Assembly: GCA_043758025.1 (NCBI GenBank)
Contig: JAYVOH010000104.1
Span: 1-14,926, forward strand
From: VFKE01 sp043758025
GTDB taxonomy: Bacteria > Verrucomicrobiota > Verrucomicrobiia > Verrucomicrobiales > Verrucomicrobiaceae
DNA: 14,926 nt
Direction of reading: 5' to 3'
Made by a program: the position numbers and the translations under genes. Each line of letters starts with the position of its first letter. Within the stretch, counting starts at the first letter, position 1. Positions 6,408 through 14,817 of this stretch are shown here, piece by piece. Under the pieces are notes generated by a model. It had not been told where the DNA came from. It made no database searches and saw only the letters and a list, made by a program, of their open reading frames with translations.

Positions 6408-7997
6408 TCATTTCCCTGACGCGCCGGAAATAAACTTTGCCAGGTCGATCTTCTGCTTCTTCAAATCCGGCAGATTGAGATACATCATGTGGCCGGCAGT
6501 GTAATCGTCGATGATGATATTTTTCGCAAAGGCAGGATTGGTGTTGAGATGGTTGAAGGTGTAGCGGCTGGCGAGCCAGGGGGTGGCGAGGTCGTAGAGG
6601 CCACAGGAGACGTGGACTTTCATGAAGGGGTTTGACGTGAGGGCCTCGGCCAGGGTGCCGGCAACATTCACGTAGCTGTTTTCCTCACCCCAGTTCCACT
6701 GGCCGATACCGCCGAGAATGGTGTAGGGCTGATCTTCTTCGAATTTCAATTCGGCGCGGATGTATTGGTTAAACGTAGATGCATAGGCACTGCCCACGGC
6801 GTCGAAGCTGGGGTCGCGCCCGGCGCTGGAAGACAGCGTGTCGCGCATAAAACTGGTGTATCGGCTGTCAAAGCGGCCAATATTGAGACTTTGTTCACGC
6901 AGTAATTCGGCACCGAATCGTTGCATGGTGATGCGTAAATTCGCGCGATCCACATAAGACTCTGTCAGGCCGGTGAAGCGAGCGGTTTGTTTCACGATGG
7001 CGGCACGCTTGGCGGGCTCGATGGAGGTGCCGCGCAGGAGCGCCTGATTGAAGTCGCCGAGCGCGAAGGCCTCGGCTTGTTTGAGCACTTCATTGAGCGG
7101 GAGCTTTTGCAGGTCAGCGGGAAGTTTTTTGTGATACCACGCGGTGGCGGTGTAGGTCGGCAGGAAAAGGACATAGGGCAGATCGTTTCCATCGCCGAAG
7201 TGAATGGTCTGAAAATCCAGGACGGTGCTGAGGAGCATGATGCCGTTGAGGTTCATGTGATGCCTCTGTTGCAGCTCACCACTGAGGGCCGCCGCGCGGG
7301 TGGTGCCGTAGCTCTCGCCGATGAGGAACTTGGGCGAAGTCCAGCGCGTGTTCTTCGTGACGTAAAGGCGGATGAATTCCGCGACGCTCTGCGTGTCTTC
7401 CTTGAGTCCCCAGAACTTCTTCCCGTCATCGGGCTTTTCAGGACGGCTGTAACCGGTGCCCACGGGATCAATAAAAACAAGGTCTGTCTCATCAAGCAGT
7501 GACTGGTCGTTATCCAGGAACTCGTAAGGCGGCGCAACAGCAAACCCGTTGTCCTGCAGTTTCACGCGCTTCGGACCGAGCAACCCCATGTGCATCCACA
7601 CGGAGGATGAGCCGGGGCCGCCGTTGAACGAGAAGGTGAGCGGGCGCTTTGCGGCATCGGCAACGCCATCCTTGGTGTAGGCGATGAAGAAAATGTGCGC
7701 CGTGGTGGTCTTGCCATCCTTGTCTTTCAATGGCATCAACCCGGCGGTGGCGGTGTAGTCAATCTTCCGGCCATTGACAGTGATGGAGTGCTTAGTGACG
7801 GCTGATTTCGGCTTTTCCTTTTCCTTCTCCTTGCCCTTTTCGTTTTCCTCGGCCTTGGGCTTCTCGCCGTCTTTCGGTTTATCTTTTGAGGTTTCAGCCG
7901 CTTCTTTGGTCGCGGGCTTATCCTCGGGTTGAGTTTCGGCAAAGGAAGTCAGGGTGGCCAGCAGCATGGCCAGGAGTGATCGCAAAAAAAAATTCAT
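6408..7997 (-). CDS. Exported S10-family serine carboxypeptidase-like peptidase
   Basis: A 529-residue alpha/beta-hydrolase-fold peptidase of MEROPS family S10. Residues 1-20 are a signal peptide (MNFFLRSLLAMLLATLTSFA), and I start at the ATG 7995-7997 for that reason; the frame is open 35 codons further. Residues about 21-65 are an unusual Lys/Glu/Pro-rich charged linker. The catalytic region shows the oxyanion motif NGGPGSSS (125-132), nucleophile Ser229 in GESYG, Asp469 in CGLYDLATPW and His503 in TAGHMMYL, the complete S10 triad. Known S10 enzymes remove C-terminal residues from peptides at acidic pH; bacterial members with this linker are mostly uncharacterised. It is likely periplasmic or secreted. 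It is divergent from pyrE, with 132 bases between the two starts. Confidence 0.92.
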   Translation of the reverse strand: MNFFLRSLLAMLLATLTSFAETQPEDKPATKEAAETSKDKPKDGEKPKAEENEKGKEKEKEKPKSAVTKHSITVNGRKIDYTATAGLMPLKDKDGKTTTAHIFFIAYTKDGVADAAKRPLTFSFNGGPGSSSVWMHMGLLGPKRVKLQDNGFAVAPPYEFLDNDQSLLDETDLVFIDPVGTGYSRPEKPDDGKKFWGLKEDTQSVAEFIRLYVTKNTRWTSPKFLIGESYGTTRAAALSGELQQRHHMNLNGIMLLSTVLDFQTIHFGDGNDLPYVLFLPTYTATAWYHKKLPADLQKLPLNEVLKQAEAFALGDFNQALLRGTSIEPAKRAAIVKQTARFTGLTESYVDRANLRITMQRFGAELLREQSLNIGRFDSRYTSFMRDTLSSSAGRDPSFDAVGSAYASTFNQYIRAELKFEEDQPYTILGGIGQWNWGEENSYVNVAGTLAEALTSNPFMKVHVSCGLYDLATPWLASRYTFNHLNTNPAFAKNIIIDDYTAGHMMYLNLPDLKKQKIDLAKFISGASGK

Positions 7998-8129
7998 GTG
8001 GAACGCTGGCGCGGACGAATGTGTTTGTAAATGCTGCAACGGCTTCAATGTGAATATTTGTTTGAAATTTGTGCTTGGTGACTGCCTCGCACTCTGCCAC
8101 ATCTACCGCCGCAACCCCGCACCAACACC
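7998..8129. promoter_or_regulatory. Divergent intergenic region between the S10 peptidase and pyrE
   Basis: This 132-base spacer must hold the promoters of both divergent genes. The stretch at about 8040-8075 is AT-richer (GTGAATATTTGTTTGAAATT), but no pair of boxes is convincing. I see no PyrR-binding, attenuator or terminator structure before pyrE. Confidence 0.35.
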
Positions 8130-8699
8130 ATGCCTGATTCCGCCCGAGAAAACCTCCGTTCCCTCCTCATGAAAAAATCTGTGATGCGCGGAGATTTCAC
8201 CCTCGCCTCCGGCGCCAAGAGCGATCTCTATGTGGACTGCCGCCTCACGACGCTGGATGCCCAGGGCGCACATCTGCTCGGCCAGGTGATGTTTCCCATC
8301 CTCCGTTCTGCAGAAAAAGAACTGGGCGTGAAAGTGAGCAGTGTGGGTGGCTTGACGATGGGCGCTGATCCGGTCGCGCTTTCTATCGCAATCGCCTCCC
8401 ACATCGCCGAACCCGCCTCTCCCGTTCACGCTTTCAGTGTCCGCAAGGAACCGAAAAAACACGGGCGGCAAAAGCTGGTGGAAGGCAATTTCAAAAACGG
8501 CGACAGCGTCGTGGTCGTGGATGATGTCATCACGACGGGCGGCTCGACATTGAAAGCCATCGAGAACGTGGAGGCGGAGGGCGGTAAGGTGGCCTTCGTC
8601 ATGGTGCTGCTAGATCGGGAGGAAGGCGGACGTGCCATCATTGAAGCGCGCGGATACAAGGTCTATCCCGCCTTCACGCGCACTCAGCTTCTGGCTTGA
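8130..8699 (+). CDS. pyrE: Orotate phosphoribosyltransferase
   Basis: A 189-residue type I phosphoribosyltransferase that joins orotate to PRPP to give OMP in de novo pyrimidine synthesis; cytoplasmic and normally dimeric. The N-terminal FTLASGAKSDLYVDCRLTTL (about 23-42) is the OPRT orotate-site segment. VGGLTMGADPVA (72-83) fits the pyrophosphate loop. VRKEPKKHGRQKLVEG (104-119) is the catalytic flexible loop with its Lys and His. VVVVDDVITTGGST (127-140) is the PRPP-binding motif with adjacent acidic residues. Length is within the family range. The ATG at 8130 leaves a standard N-terminal helix. No other pyr genes are adjacent. Confidence 0.95.
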   Translation: MPDSARENLRSLLMKKSVMRGDFTLASGAKSDLYVDCRLTTLDAQGAHLLGQVMFPILRSAEKELGVKVSSVGGLTMGADPVALSIAIASHIAEPASPVHAFSVRKEPKKHGRQKLVEGNFKNGDSVVVVDDVITTGGSTLKAIENVEAEGGKVAFVMVLLDREEGGRAIIEARGYKVYPAFTRTQLLA

Positions 8700-8736
8700 T
8701 CCATTCGAAAAAATCTTATAAATGAAATTGAATGAA

Positions 8737-8766
8737 TTGACGTGCACAGCGTCTATGTCATAACGT
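8737..8766 (+). promoter_or_regulatory. Possible promoter for the glycine-zipper protein gene
   Basis: TTGACG (8737-8742) is a good -35 match; TAACGT or ATAACG at 8760-8766 would be a poor -10 at 17-18 bases. It lies just upstream of the start at 8775, so any leader would be very short. Weak support. Confidence 0.25.
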
Positions 8767-8774
8767 TATCACCT

Positions 8775-9071
8775 ATGAAAAATCTCCCTAAAGTTCTTAC
8801 CCTGTCGGTGCTCGGAGCCTTGTCGCTCGTGAGCGTGAGTTGTGACACCACCACTGGCGCTCTGGCTGGCGCTGGCACCGGTGCCCTAGTCGGCGGCATT
8901 ATCGGTAATCAGAGCGGCCACACCGCAGGCGGCGCCCTGATCGGTGGTGCGGTTGGCGCTGCTGCCGGCGGCGTGATGGGCAACCAGAACCAGCGCATCA
9001 ACAACATCGAGCAACAGAACAACCAACAGCGCGCTTACGATCAGGGGCGCTATGATGCTCAGTATCGCTAA
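8775..9071 (+). CDS. Glycine-zipper envelope protein, probable lipoprotein
   Basis: A 98-residue protein. Residues 1-23 resemble a lipoprotein signal: MKN, then a hydrophobic run (VLTLSVLGALSLVSV), ending in SVSC with Cys23 as the likely acylation site. Ser at -3 is not the preferred lipobox residue. Residues about 27-70 are a glycine zipper (GALAGAGTGALVGGIIG and GGALIGGAVGAAAGG), as in Rickettsia 17-kDa antigen/OmpA-like and YMGG-type small envelope proteins that pack into membranes. The C-terminus is Gln/Asn-rich (NIEQQNNQQRAYDQGRYDAQYR). The frame is open 11 codons further upstream, but the ATG at 8775 gives the correct signal peptide. It forms its own transcription unit, closed by the terminator at 9095-9130. 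The cellular role is unknown. Confidence 0.82.
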   Translation: MKNLPKVLTLSVLGALSLVSVSCDTTTGALAGAGTGALVGGIIGNQSGHTAGGALIGGAVGAAAGGVMGNQNQRINNIEQQNNQQRAYDQGRYDAQYR

Positions 9072-9094
9072 ATCGCGACATTCATTCCTAAATC

Positions 9095-9130
9095 AAGCCC
9101 ACGCTCCACAAAGAGCGCGGGCTTTTTTTT
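9095..9130 (+). terminator. Rho-independent terminator
   Basis: Arms AAGCCCACGCTC (9095-9106) and GAGCGCGGGCTT (9113-9124) pair over 12 positions with one A-C mismatch and a 6-base loop, followed by an unbroken T-run to 9130. It is 24 bases after the glycine-zipper gene stop. Confidence 0.9.
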
Positions 9131-9207
9131 GCTGGATTGCATCAAATCGCAACTTGCAGCAAGATGCTGCCTGCCCCAGCGTGTGAAACACTACATCCAG
9201 CGTTCCC

Positions 9208-10137
9208 ATGAAAGGTCCCATCGACACCCCCACGATCGCCATTGTCGGATCGCTGAATCTGGACACTCTTGTCTCGGTGCCACATCTCCCCCAGCCTGGC
9301 GGAACGGTCACCGCCGAGGGCTGGGAGATGCGCTATGGCGGAAAAGGCGCCAACCAGGCCGTGGCGGCCTGCCGGCAGGGTGCCATCGTGAGCATGATCG
9401 GCTGCCTGGGCAATGACGCTTTTGGTCTTCCGTATCTCGAACGCTTGATGAGCCTGGGAATGAACGTGACGGGCATAATCGTGCGCGACGACTGCGGAAC
9501 GGGCAGCGCGCTTGTTTACGTCAATCCAGAAGGCGAGAACAGCATCGTCGTGCTCAAAGGCGCCAATGGACTCCTCACAAGGGACGATGTGCTCGCCCAG
9601 AGCACCGTCTTGGAAACGGCCGACGTCGTGGTCTGCCAGCTGGAGACCACCCTGGAGGCAACCGTCGCCGCTCTGCGCCGTGCCAATGAACTTCACAAGA
9701 CCGCCATCTTGAATCCATCCCCGCTGATTGCCGAATTCCCCTGGGGACATGTGATGATTGATTATCTCATATTGAATGAGCGCGAAGCTGCGGCCTTGCT
9801 GGGATTTTTTGTCGAAAGCACCTCGGAGGCTCCACAAATACGGGCCAAAATGTCCAGCCTTGGCGTAGGCACGCTCATTGTTACGCGCGGTGCCCAGCCA
9901 ACCTTCGCCATCAGCACCCATCAGGCGCTGAAGATTCCCCCGCCCCAAGTTCATGTCATTGACACCGTGGGCGCGGGCGATGCCTTCACCGGAACCTTTG
10001 CCGTCCACTGGGCGCAGACTCATGATCTGCTCGGCTCCATCCGCAAGGCCAACATCGCGGGGGCGCTCACCACCACCAAAACCGGCGCACAGGACGCCAT
10101 CCCGTCCCGCGAGGAGGTCGATAACTTCGGCAGCTAG
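9208..10137 (+). CDS. rbsK: Ribokinase-like PfkB-family sugar kinase
   Basis: A 309-residue PfkB carbohydrate kinase, most like ribokinase (ribose + ATP to ribose-5-phosphate). The N-terminal signature IAIVGSLNLDTLVSVPHLP is followed by the ribokinase substrate motif RYGGKGANQAVAACRQG (about 42-58) and VSMIGCLGNDAFG. NPSPLIAE and YLILNEREAAALLG (the family's N-E motif) lie in the middle. The C-terminal signature DTVGAGDAFTGTFA (252-265) holds catalytic Asp258 and the anion hole. Length is standard. No ribose transporter, RbsD or LacI regulator is adjacent, so the substrate could be another sugar or a nucleoside; ribokinase is the best call from the GGKGANQA motif. No clear ribosome binding site is seen. 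Confidence 0.87.
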   Translation: MKGPIDTPTIAIVGSLNLDTLVSVPHLPQPGGTVTAEGWEMRYGGKGANQAVAACRQGAIVSMIGCLGNDAFGLPYLERLMSLGMNVTGIIVRDDCGTGSALVYVNPEGENSIVVLKGANGLLTRDDVLAQSTVLETADVVVCQLETTLEATVAALRRANELHKTAILNPSPLIAEFPWGHVMIDYLILNEREAAALLGFFVESTSEAPQIRAKMSSLGVGTLIVTRGAQPTFAISTHQALKIPPPQVHVIDTVGAGDAFTGTFAVHWAQTHDLLGSIRKANIAGALTTTKTGAQDAIPSREEVDNFGS

Positions 10138-10170
10138 CCTGCCGCTCCGGCACCAACTGAATGCAAAACC

Positions 10171-10175
10171 TGAGG
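10171..10175 (+). promoter_or_regulatory. Ribosome binding site deciding the tlpA-like start
   Basis: TGAGG lies 9 bases before the ATG at 10185, one of the few Shine-Dalgarno-like motifs in this window. It supports that start over the in-frame ATG at 10161. Confidence 0.55.
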
Positions 10176-10184
10176 CACCATTCC

Positions 10185-10658
10185 ATGAAATCCCTTGTAA
10201 AACTCGCCGCGTTGGCGGCCCTTGTATTTTTCATCAGCCCCCTTTTGGGCCGATCCGTGAAAAATAATGTCGGTGAGTCGCTGCCGAAACTTGAGGTCAA
10301 ATACATTGGCGACGCCCCAGCGCTCGCAGGCAAGCCCATGATCGTGGAATTCTGGGCTACCTGGTGCGGCCCATGCCAGGAGAGCATTGCCCACCTCAAC
10401 GAAATCTATAAACAATACAATGCCAAGGGTCTGGAAATCGTCGGGGTCACCAAAGAAGACGCTGCCACCGTGACGGCATTCACCAAGGAAGTGCCCATCA
10501 ACTACCCTGTCGCCCTTGATCCCAACTCCACTCTTTCAGCACTTTTCGGCATCACCGGCATCCCCCACGCGCTGCTCGTGGACAAGACCGGCAAGATTGT
10601 CTGGGAAGGCCACCCCCAGGAATTGCAGCCTGCGGACATCGAAGCCCTCCTGAAATAA
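10185..10658 (+). CDS. TlpA/ResA-type thioredoxin-like protein, exported
   Basis: A 157-residue thioredoxin-fold protein. Residues 1-22 are a signal peptide or N-terminal anchor (MKSLVKLAALAALVFFISPL). The redox site is FWATWCGPC, with Cys61 and Cys64, followed by a resolving helix. ITGIPHALLVDKTGKIVWEG provides the cis-proline and central strands, as in the AhpC/TSA-Redoxin TlpA group. Members reduce or exchange disulfides in the envelope, for instance in cytochrome c maturation or oxidative-stress defence. No cytochrome biogenesis gene is adjacent, so the partner is unknown. It lies 61 bases before rseP on the same strand. The ATG at 10185 is chosen for its ribosome binding site and signal peptide. 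Confidence 0.88.
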   Translation: MKSLVKLAALAALVFFISPLLGRSVKNNVGESLPKLEVKYIGDAPALAGKPMIVEFWATWCGPCQESIAHLNEIYKQYNAKGLEIVGVTKEDAATVTAFTKEVPINYPVALDPNSTLSALFGITGIPHALLVDKTGKIVWEGHPQELQPADIEALLK

Positions 10659-10678
10659 GCCCTCTGCCCAGCGCGCGT

Positions 10679-10693
10679 CATTTGCGCCAAATG
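10679..10693. repeat. Small perfect palindrome upstream of rseP
   Basis: CATTTG-CGC-CAAATG is a 6-bp perfect inverted repeat with a 3-base spacer, 27 bases before the rseP start. It could be an operator half-site pair or a weak hairpin closing the tlpA-like transcript; no T-run follows. Confidence 0.35.
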
Positions 10694-10719
10694 GCCGGAG
10701 GTGCTAGATTCCGCGCCTC

Positions 10720-12219
10720 ATGGAATTTCTCATCAGTTCGATACGCTTCATCGGCATCATTTTTCTCGTCATCGTTGTCTTCAACCTCATGATCGTCGTG
10801 CACGAGTGGGGACACTTTCTCGCAGCCAAATGGCGCGGCCTCAAGATCGAGAAATTCTACGTCTGGTTCGGCAAGCCGCTCTGGAAAAAGACCATCAATG
10901 GCGTTGAATACGGCCTTGGTTGCATTCCCGCCGGCGGTTTTGTGGCTCTGCCTCAAATGGCACCCATGGATGCCATCGAAGGCCCCACTGAGGAGAAACG
11001 TGATAAGCTCCCACCCATATCGAGCCTCGACAAGATCATCGTCGCCATTGCCGGGCCCCTCTTCAGCTTCGGCCTCGCGTGTTTCTTTGCGGTGCTGGTA
11101 TGGCATTTTGGCAAGCCTGAAAGCGAAGGCAGCACCACCACGGAAATCGGCTACGTGGCCAAGGACAGCGCTGCGGAGAAAGCCGGACTCAAGCCCGGCG
11201 ACAACATCAAATTCATCGACGGCAAACCCGTGCGCAGCTTCGGCGGACTGGTGGACAGCGTGCGCTGGCTCGTGGTTGCCAGCGAGGGTGAAAACATCAG
11301 CTTCACCATCGAGCGCGATGGAAAACTTTTGCCTCCGATTCCGGTCAAGGCCGAGAAACCAGAGCAGGACAAGAACATGTCATGGTGGAAATCCATATTC
11401 GCCCGTCCGCCCTTCCGCGAGGTCGGCATCCTCGGACGCGACACGCCCATGGTTGCCGCGCTAATCGAGGATAAGCAATACAACCCCGCCGCCATAGCCG
11501 GAATCAAGCCCAACGACTTGCTGATCGCCGTTGATGATATTCCTATACGGGGAGTTAGACAGCTTGGTGAATATATTCAGGATCATCCAGAAAAAACGCT
11601 CTCCATCCAGCTCCAGCGCGGCCAGGAGACTAAAACGGTTCAGGTCACACCCCGCGTGCCGGACGAGCGTCCGAAGGGTTTCGAAAAAGCCATGATTGGG
11701 ATCAGTTGGGATTTGGACGGACGCCGCATCCCATCCCACCCCACACCATGGGCGCAAGTCCGGGATGCCGGACGCACCATGTTCCAGACGATTCGGGCCG
11801 TTTTCTCCAGCAAATCGGATGTGGGCGCGCAGCATCTCAGTGGCTTCATCGGAATCACCCGCGTTTACTACAGCCTCTTTCAGGACAAATACGGCTGGCT
11901 TCTCGTGCTCTGGTTCAGCGTGGTGCTGAATATTAACCTGGCCATTCTGAACATGCTACCCTTCCCCGTTCTCGACGGCGGCCACATCACCATGGCCGTC
12001 ATCGAGTCCATCCGTCGCCGCCCCATCAACATTCGCGTGCTTGAAGTCGTGCAGACCGCCTGCGTCCTCCTGATTTTCGGATTCATGATCTTCGTAAGCA
12101 TCAAGGACACAGGAGACATCTTCGGGGCCGGTCAAAAGTCAGAACGCCAGTCAAAAAGTGATGACCTGAAAAAAGATCAAAAGACCCTTTACAGGTTCAC
12201 AGCTCCAGTAGCGAAGTAA
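10720..12219 (+). CDS. rseP: Site-2 intramembrane metalloprotease (RseP/M50 family)
   Basis: A 499-residue membrane zinc protease that cuts transmembrane substrates, classically anti-sigma factors in envelope-stress signalling and leftover signal peptides. The zinc motif HEWGH (His28, Glu29, His32) is in the first membrane helix. A second hydrophobic segment is at about 105-127 (KIIVAIAGPLFSFGLACFF). Two PDZ domains follow: AKDSAAEKAGLKPGDNIKFIDG (about 147-168) and an IEDKQYNPAAIAGIKPNDLLIAV region (about 249-271). The third zinc ligand is in NMLPFPVLDGGH (Asp419), followed by a last helix at about 448-466. The family is usually about 450 residues; the extra length is in the linker after PDZ2 and a polar C-terminal tail. 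It is 9 bases from ispG, so the two are probably co-transcribed. Confidence 0.94.
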   Translation: MEFLISSIRFIGIIFLVIVVFNLMIVVHEWGHFLAAKWRGLKIEKFYVWFGKPLWKKTINGVEYGLGCIPAGGFVALPQMAPMDAIEGPTEEKRDKLPPISSLDKIIVAIAGPLFSFGLACFFAVLVWHFGKPESEGSTTTEIGYVAKDSAAEKAGLKPGDNIKFIDGKPVRSFGGLVDSVRWLVVASEGENISFTIERDGKLLPPIPVKAEKPEQDKNMSWWKSIFARPPFREVGILGRDTPMVAALIEDKQYNPAAIAGIKPNDLLIAVDDIPIRGVRQLGEYIQDHPEKTLSIQLQRGQETKTVQVTPRVPDERPKGFEKAMIGISWDLDGRRIPSHPTPWAQVRDAGRTMFQTIRAVFSSKSDVGAQHLSGFIGITRVYYSLFQDKYGWLLVLWFSVVLNINLAILNMLPFPVLDGGHITMAVIESIRRRPINIRVLEVVQTACVLLIFGFMIFVSIKDTGDIFGAGQKSERQSKSDDLKKDQKTLYRFTAPVAK

Positions 12220-12228
12220 CCCTCCTGC

Positions 12229-14028
<1,800 letters not shown>

Positions 14029-14102
14029 AGCATTTTAAATAATATTGTAGCCGCCAGCAGAGGATGGACATCTTCATTACTGTGCCTTGTCCGACGCGCC
14101 TG

Positions 14103-14185
14103 TTGTCGCAGCGCGACAATGGATGGTAGCCGTGGGTTTCAACCCACGGTCATCGGCAGCGCGAGAGTATTAGTCGCGTAGCGAC
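14103..14185 (+). repeat. Composite hairpin repeat, copy A
   Basis: Three hairpins in a row: TTGTCGC-AGC-GCGACAA (14103-14119), CCGTGGGTT-TC-AACCCACGG (14130-14149) and GTCGC-GTA-GCGAC (14173-14185). Copy B at 14231-14310 repeats the same order on the opposite strand. The structure resembles REP/BIME-type elements. Confidence 0.75.
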
Positions 14186-14230
14186 GGTGGAACCGAACCG
14201 CGCGCTTGGCATTCAGTCCCAGGGTTCCGA

Positions 14231-14310
14231 TGTCGCTACGCGACAAGGGGGACATGCGGCGTTTTCCGTGGGTTAAAACCCACGGCTATCATACGCCGTC
14301 ACTACGCGAC
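14231..14310 (-). repeat. Composite hairpin repeat, copy B (inverted relative to A)
   Basis: TGTCGC-TAC-GCGACA (14231-14245), CCGTGGGTT-AA-AACCCACGG (14266-14285) and a decayed GTCAC-TAC-GCGAC (14298-14310). Read on the minus strand, it gives ATAGCCGTGGG where copy A has GTAGCCGTGGG, and GTCGCGTAGCGAC at the far end in both, so A and B are inverted copies. Confidence 0.75.
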
Positions 14311-14350
14311 GGGACAGAACAGCGTTGGCTAGAGATTAACTTAAAATGCT

Positions 14351-14434
14351 CTAACTTTCCTGCACACGCTTGTGCCAGTAATCGGATCGGCGTTTCTCGT
14401 GCATCACCGCTTCTGGATGAAAATCAAACGTCAT
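14351..14434 (-). pseudogene. ParE/RelE-type toxin remnant with an internal deletion
   Basis: A 27-codon frame starts at the ATG 14432-14434, overlapping the antitoxin stop as ATGA, exactly where the toxin of a type II module is expected. It begins MTFDFHPEA, like the first strand of ParE/RelE-superfamily toxins, and continues directly as VMHEKRRSDYWHKRVQES, which resembles the last strand and tail of such toxins (typically AVxHxxRxPxYWxxR). The central 60-75 residues normally present, with helices and core strands, are missing without loss of frame. The stop TAG falls in the right inverted repeat of the MITE-like element. The product cannot form the toxin fold, so it should be inactive. Identification is from memory of the family pattern, not an alignment. 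Confidence 0.6.
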
Positions 14435-14673
14435 GCGTTGCGGCGCGCTGCGAGAGACTGCTCAATGCGTTGAAAAACTTCCTCCCCTGGCACAGGCAGA
14501 ACTTTTCCGGATTCGATCTCTTCGATCCTCTCGCGAACGACGCACGACTGCTCCACCTCATTGTCTTCTTCAAACCCAGGCGGCAGCGATTCAAGCAGAA
14601 TGGAAGCCAGTTCCGCACGCTCCAGCTCTGGAAGAGCCAGTGCTTGTGATCGAAGCATTTCGATGGTGGTCAT
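14431..14673 (-). CDS. Addiction-module antitoxin (unstable antitoxin family, RelB/ParD-like partner)
   Basis: An 80-residue acidic protein with the layout of the putative addiction-module component family (Unstab_antitox type): MTTIEMLRSQALALPELERAELASILLESL (helical, with the LP-x-ERAELA-x-LLESL pattern, residues about 11-30), an acidic linker PPGFEEDNEVEQ, and the C-terminal helix VVRERIEEIESGKVLPVPGEEVFQRI that in the family wraps the toxin. The start is placed at ATG 14671-14673, where family members begin; an in-frame ATG lies 18 bases upstream. The toxin gene overlaps its stop as ATGA but is internally deleted. The antitoxin appears intact, so it is orphaned unless it partners another toxin. 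Its upstream region runs into the ispG fragment. Confidence 0.8.
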   Translation of the reverse strand: MTTIEMLRSQALALPELERAELASILLESLPPGFEEDNEVEQSCVVRERIEEIESGKVLPVPGEEVFQRIEQSLAARRNA

Positions 14674-14691
14674 AGGCAGAGCGTAATTCAT

Positions 14692-14817
14692 CGCGGCGCG
14701 CCCGGCAAGATCAACCTCTACGATGGTAAGAACTCCGTGAAATTTAACGCCGAGGACGAGGCTCGATTGATTGACCTGATCAAAGAGCATCACCCGTGGT
14801 TTGAGGTGCCGCTTTAA
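14692..14817 (+). pseudogene. Diverged 3' fragment of a second ispG
   Basis: This frame reads RGAPGKINLYDGKNSVKF, then NAEDEARLIDLIKEHHPW, ending FEVPL and TAA (14815-14817). It aligns with the last part of the intact IspG (GGAPGKINLYVGKTAVKF, LIDLIKEHNRW). Two small gaps and many synonymous differences separate them, so it is not a recent duplication. Similarity stops abruptly at about 14692, where the antitoxin's 5' region begins. There is no start codon and no iron-ligand cysteine, so it is a non-functional remnant. Confidence 0.8.

Noticed and set aside
7998..8102. N-terminal extension of the S10 peptidase by 35 codons
   Set aside because: It would bury the signal peptide inside the protein; the ATG at 7995-7997 puts it at the terminus.
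9142..10023. Minus-strand open frame (293 codons) opposite the ribokinase-like gene
   Set aside because: Shadow of a gene with full PfkB signatures on the plus strand.
14103..14310. Possible CRISPR array
   Set aside because: Only two copies, in opposite orientations, each made of hairpins rather than regular direct repeats with spacers, and no cas genes are seen.
14206..14649. Plus-strand open frame (147 codons) across the hairpin repeats and antitoxin
   Set aside because: It runs through palindromic repeats, the right inverted repeat and the antitoxin on the opposite strand. Its N-terminal part is simply the translation of repeat copy B.
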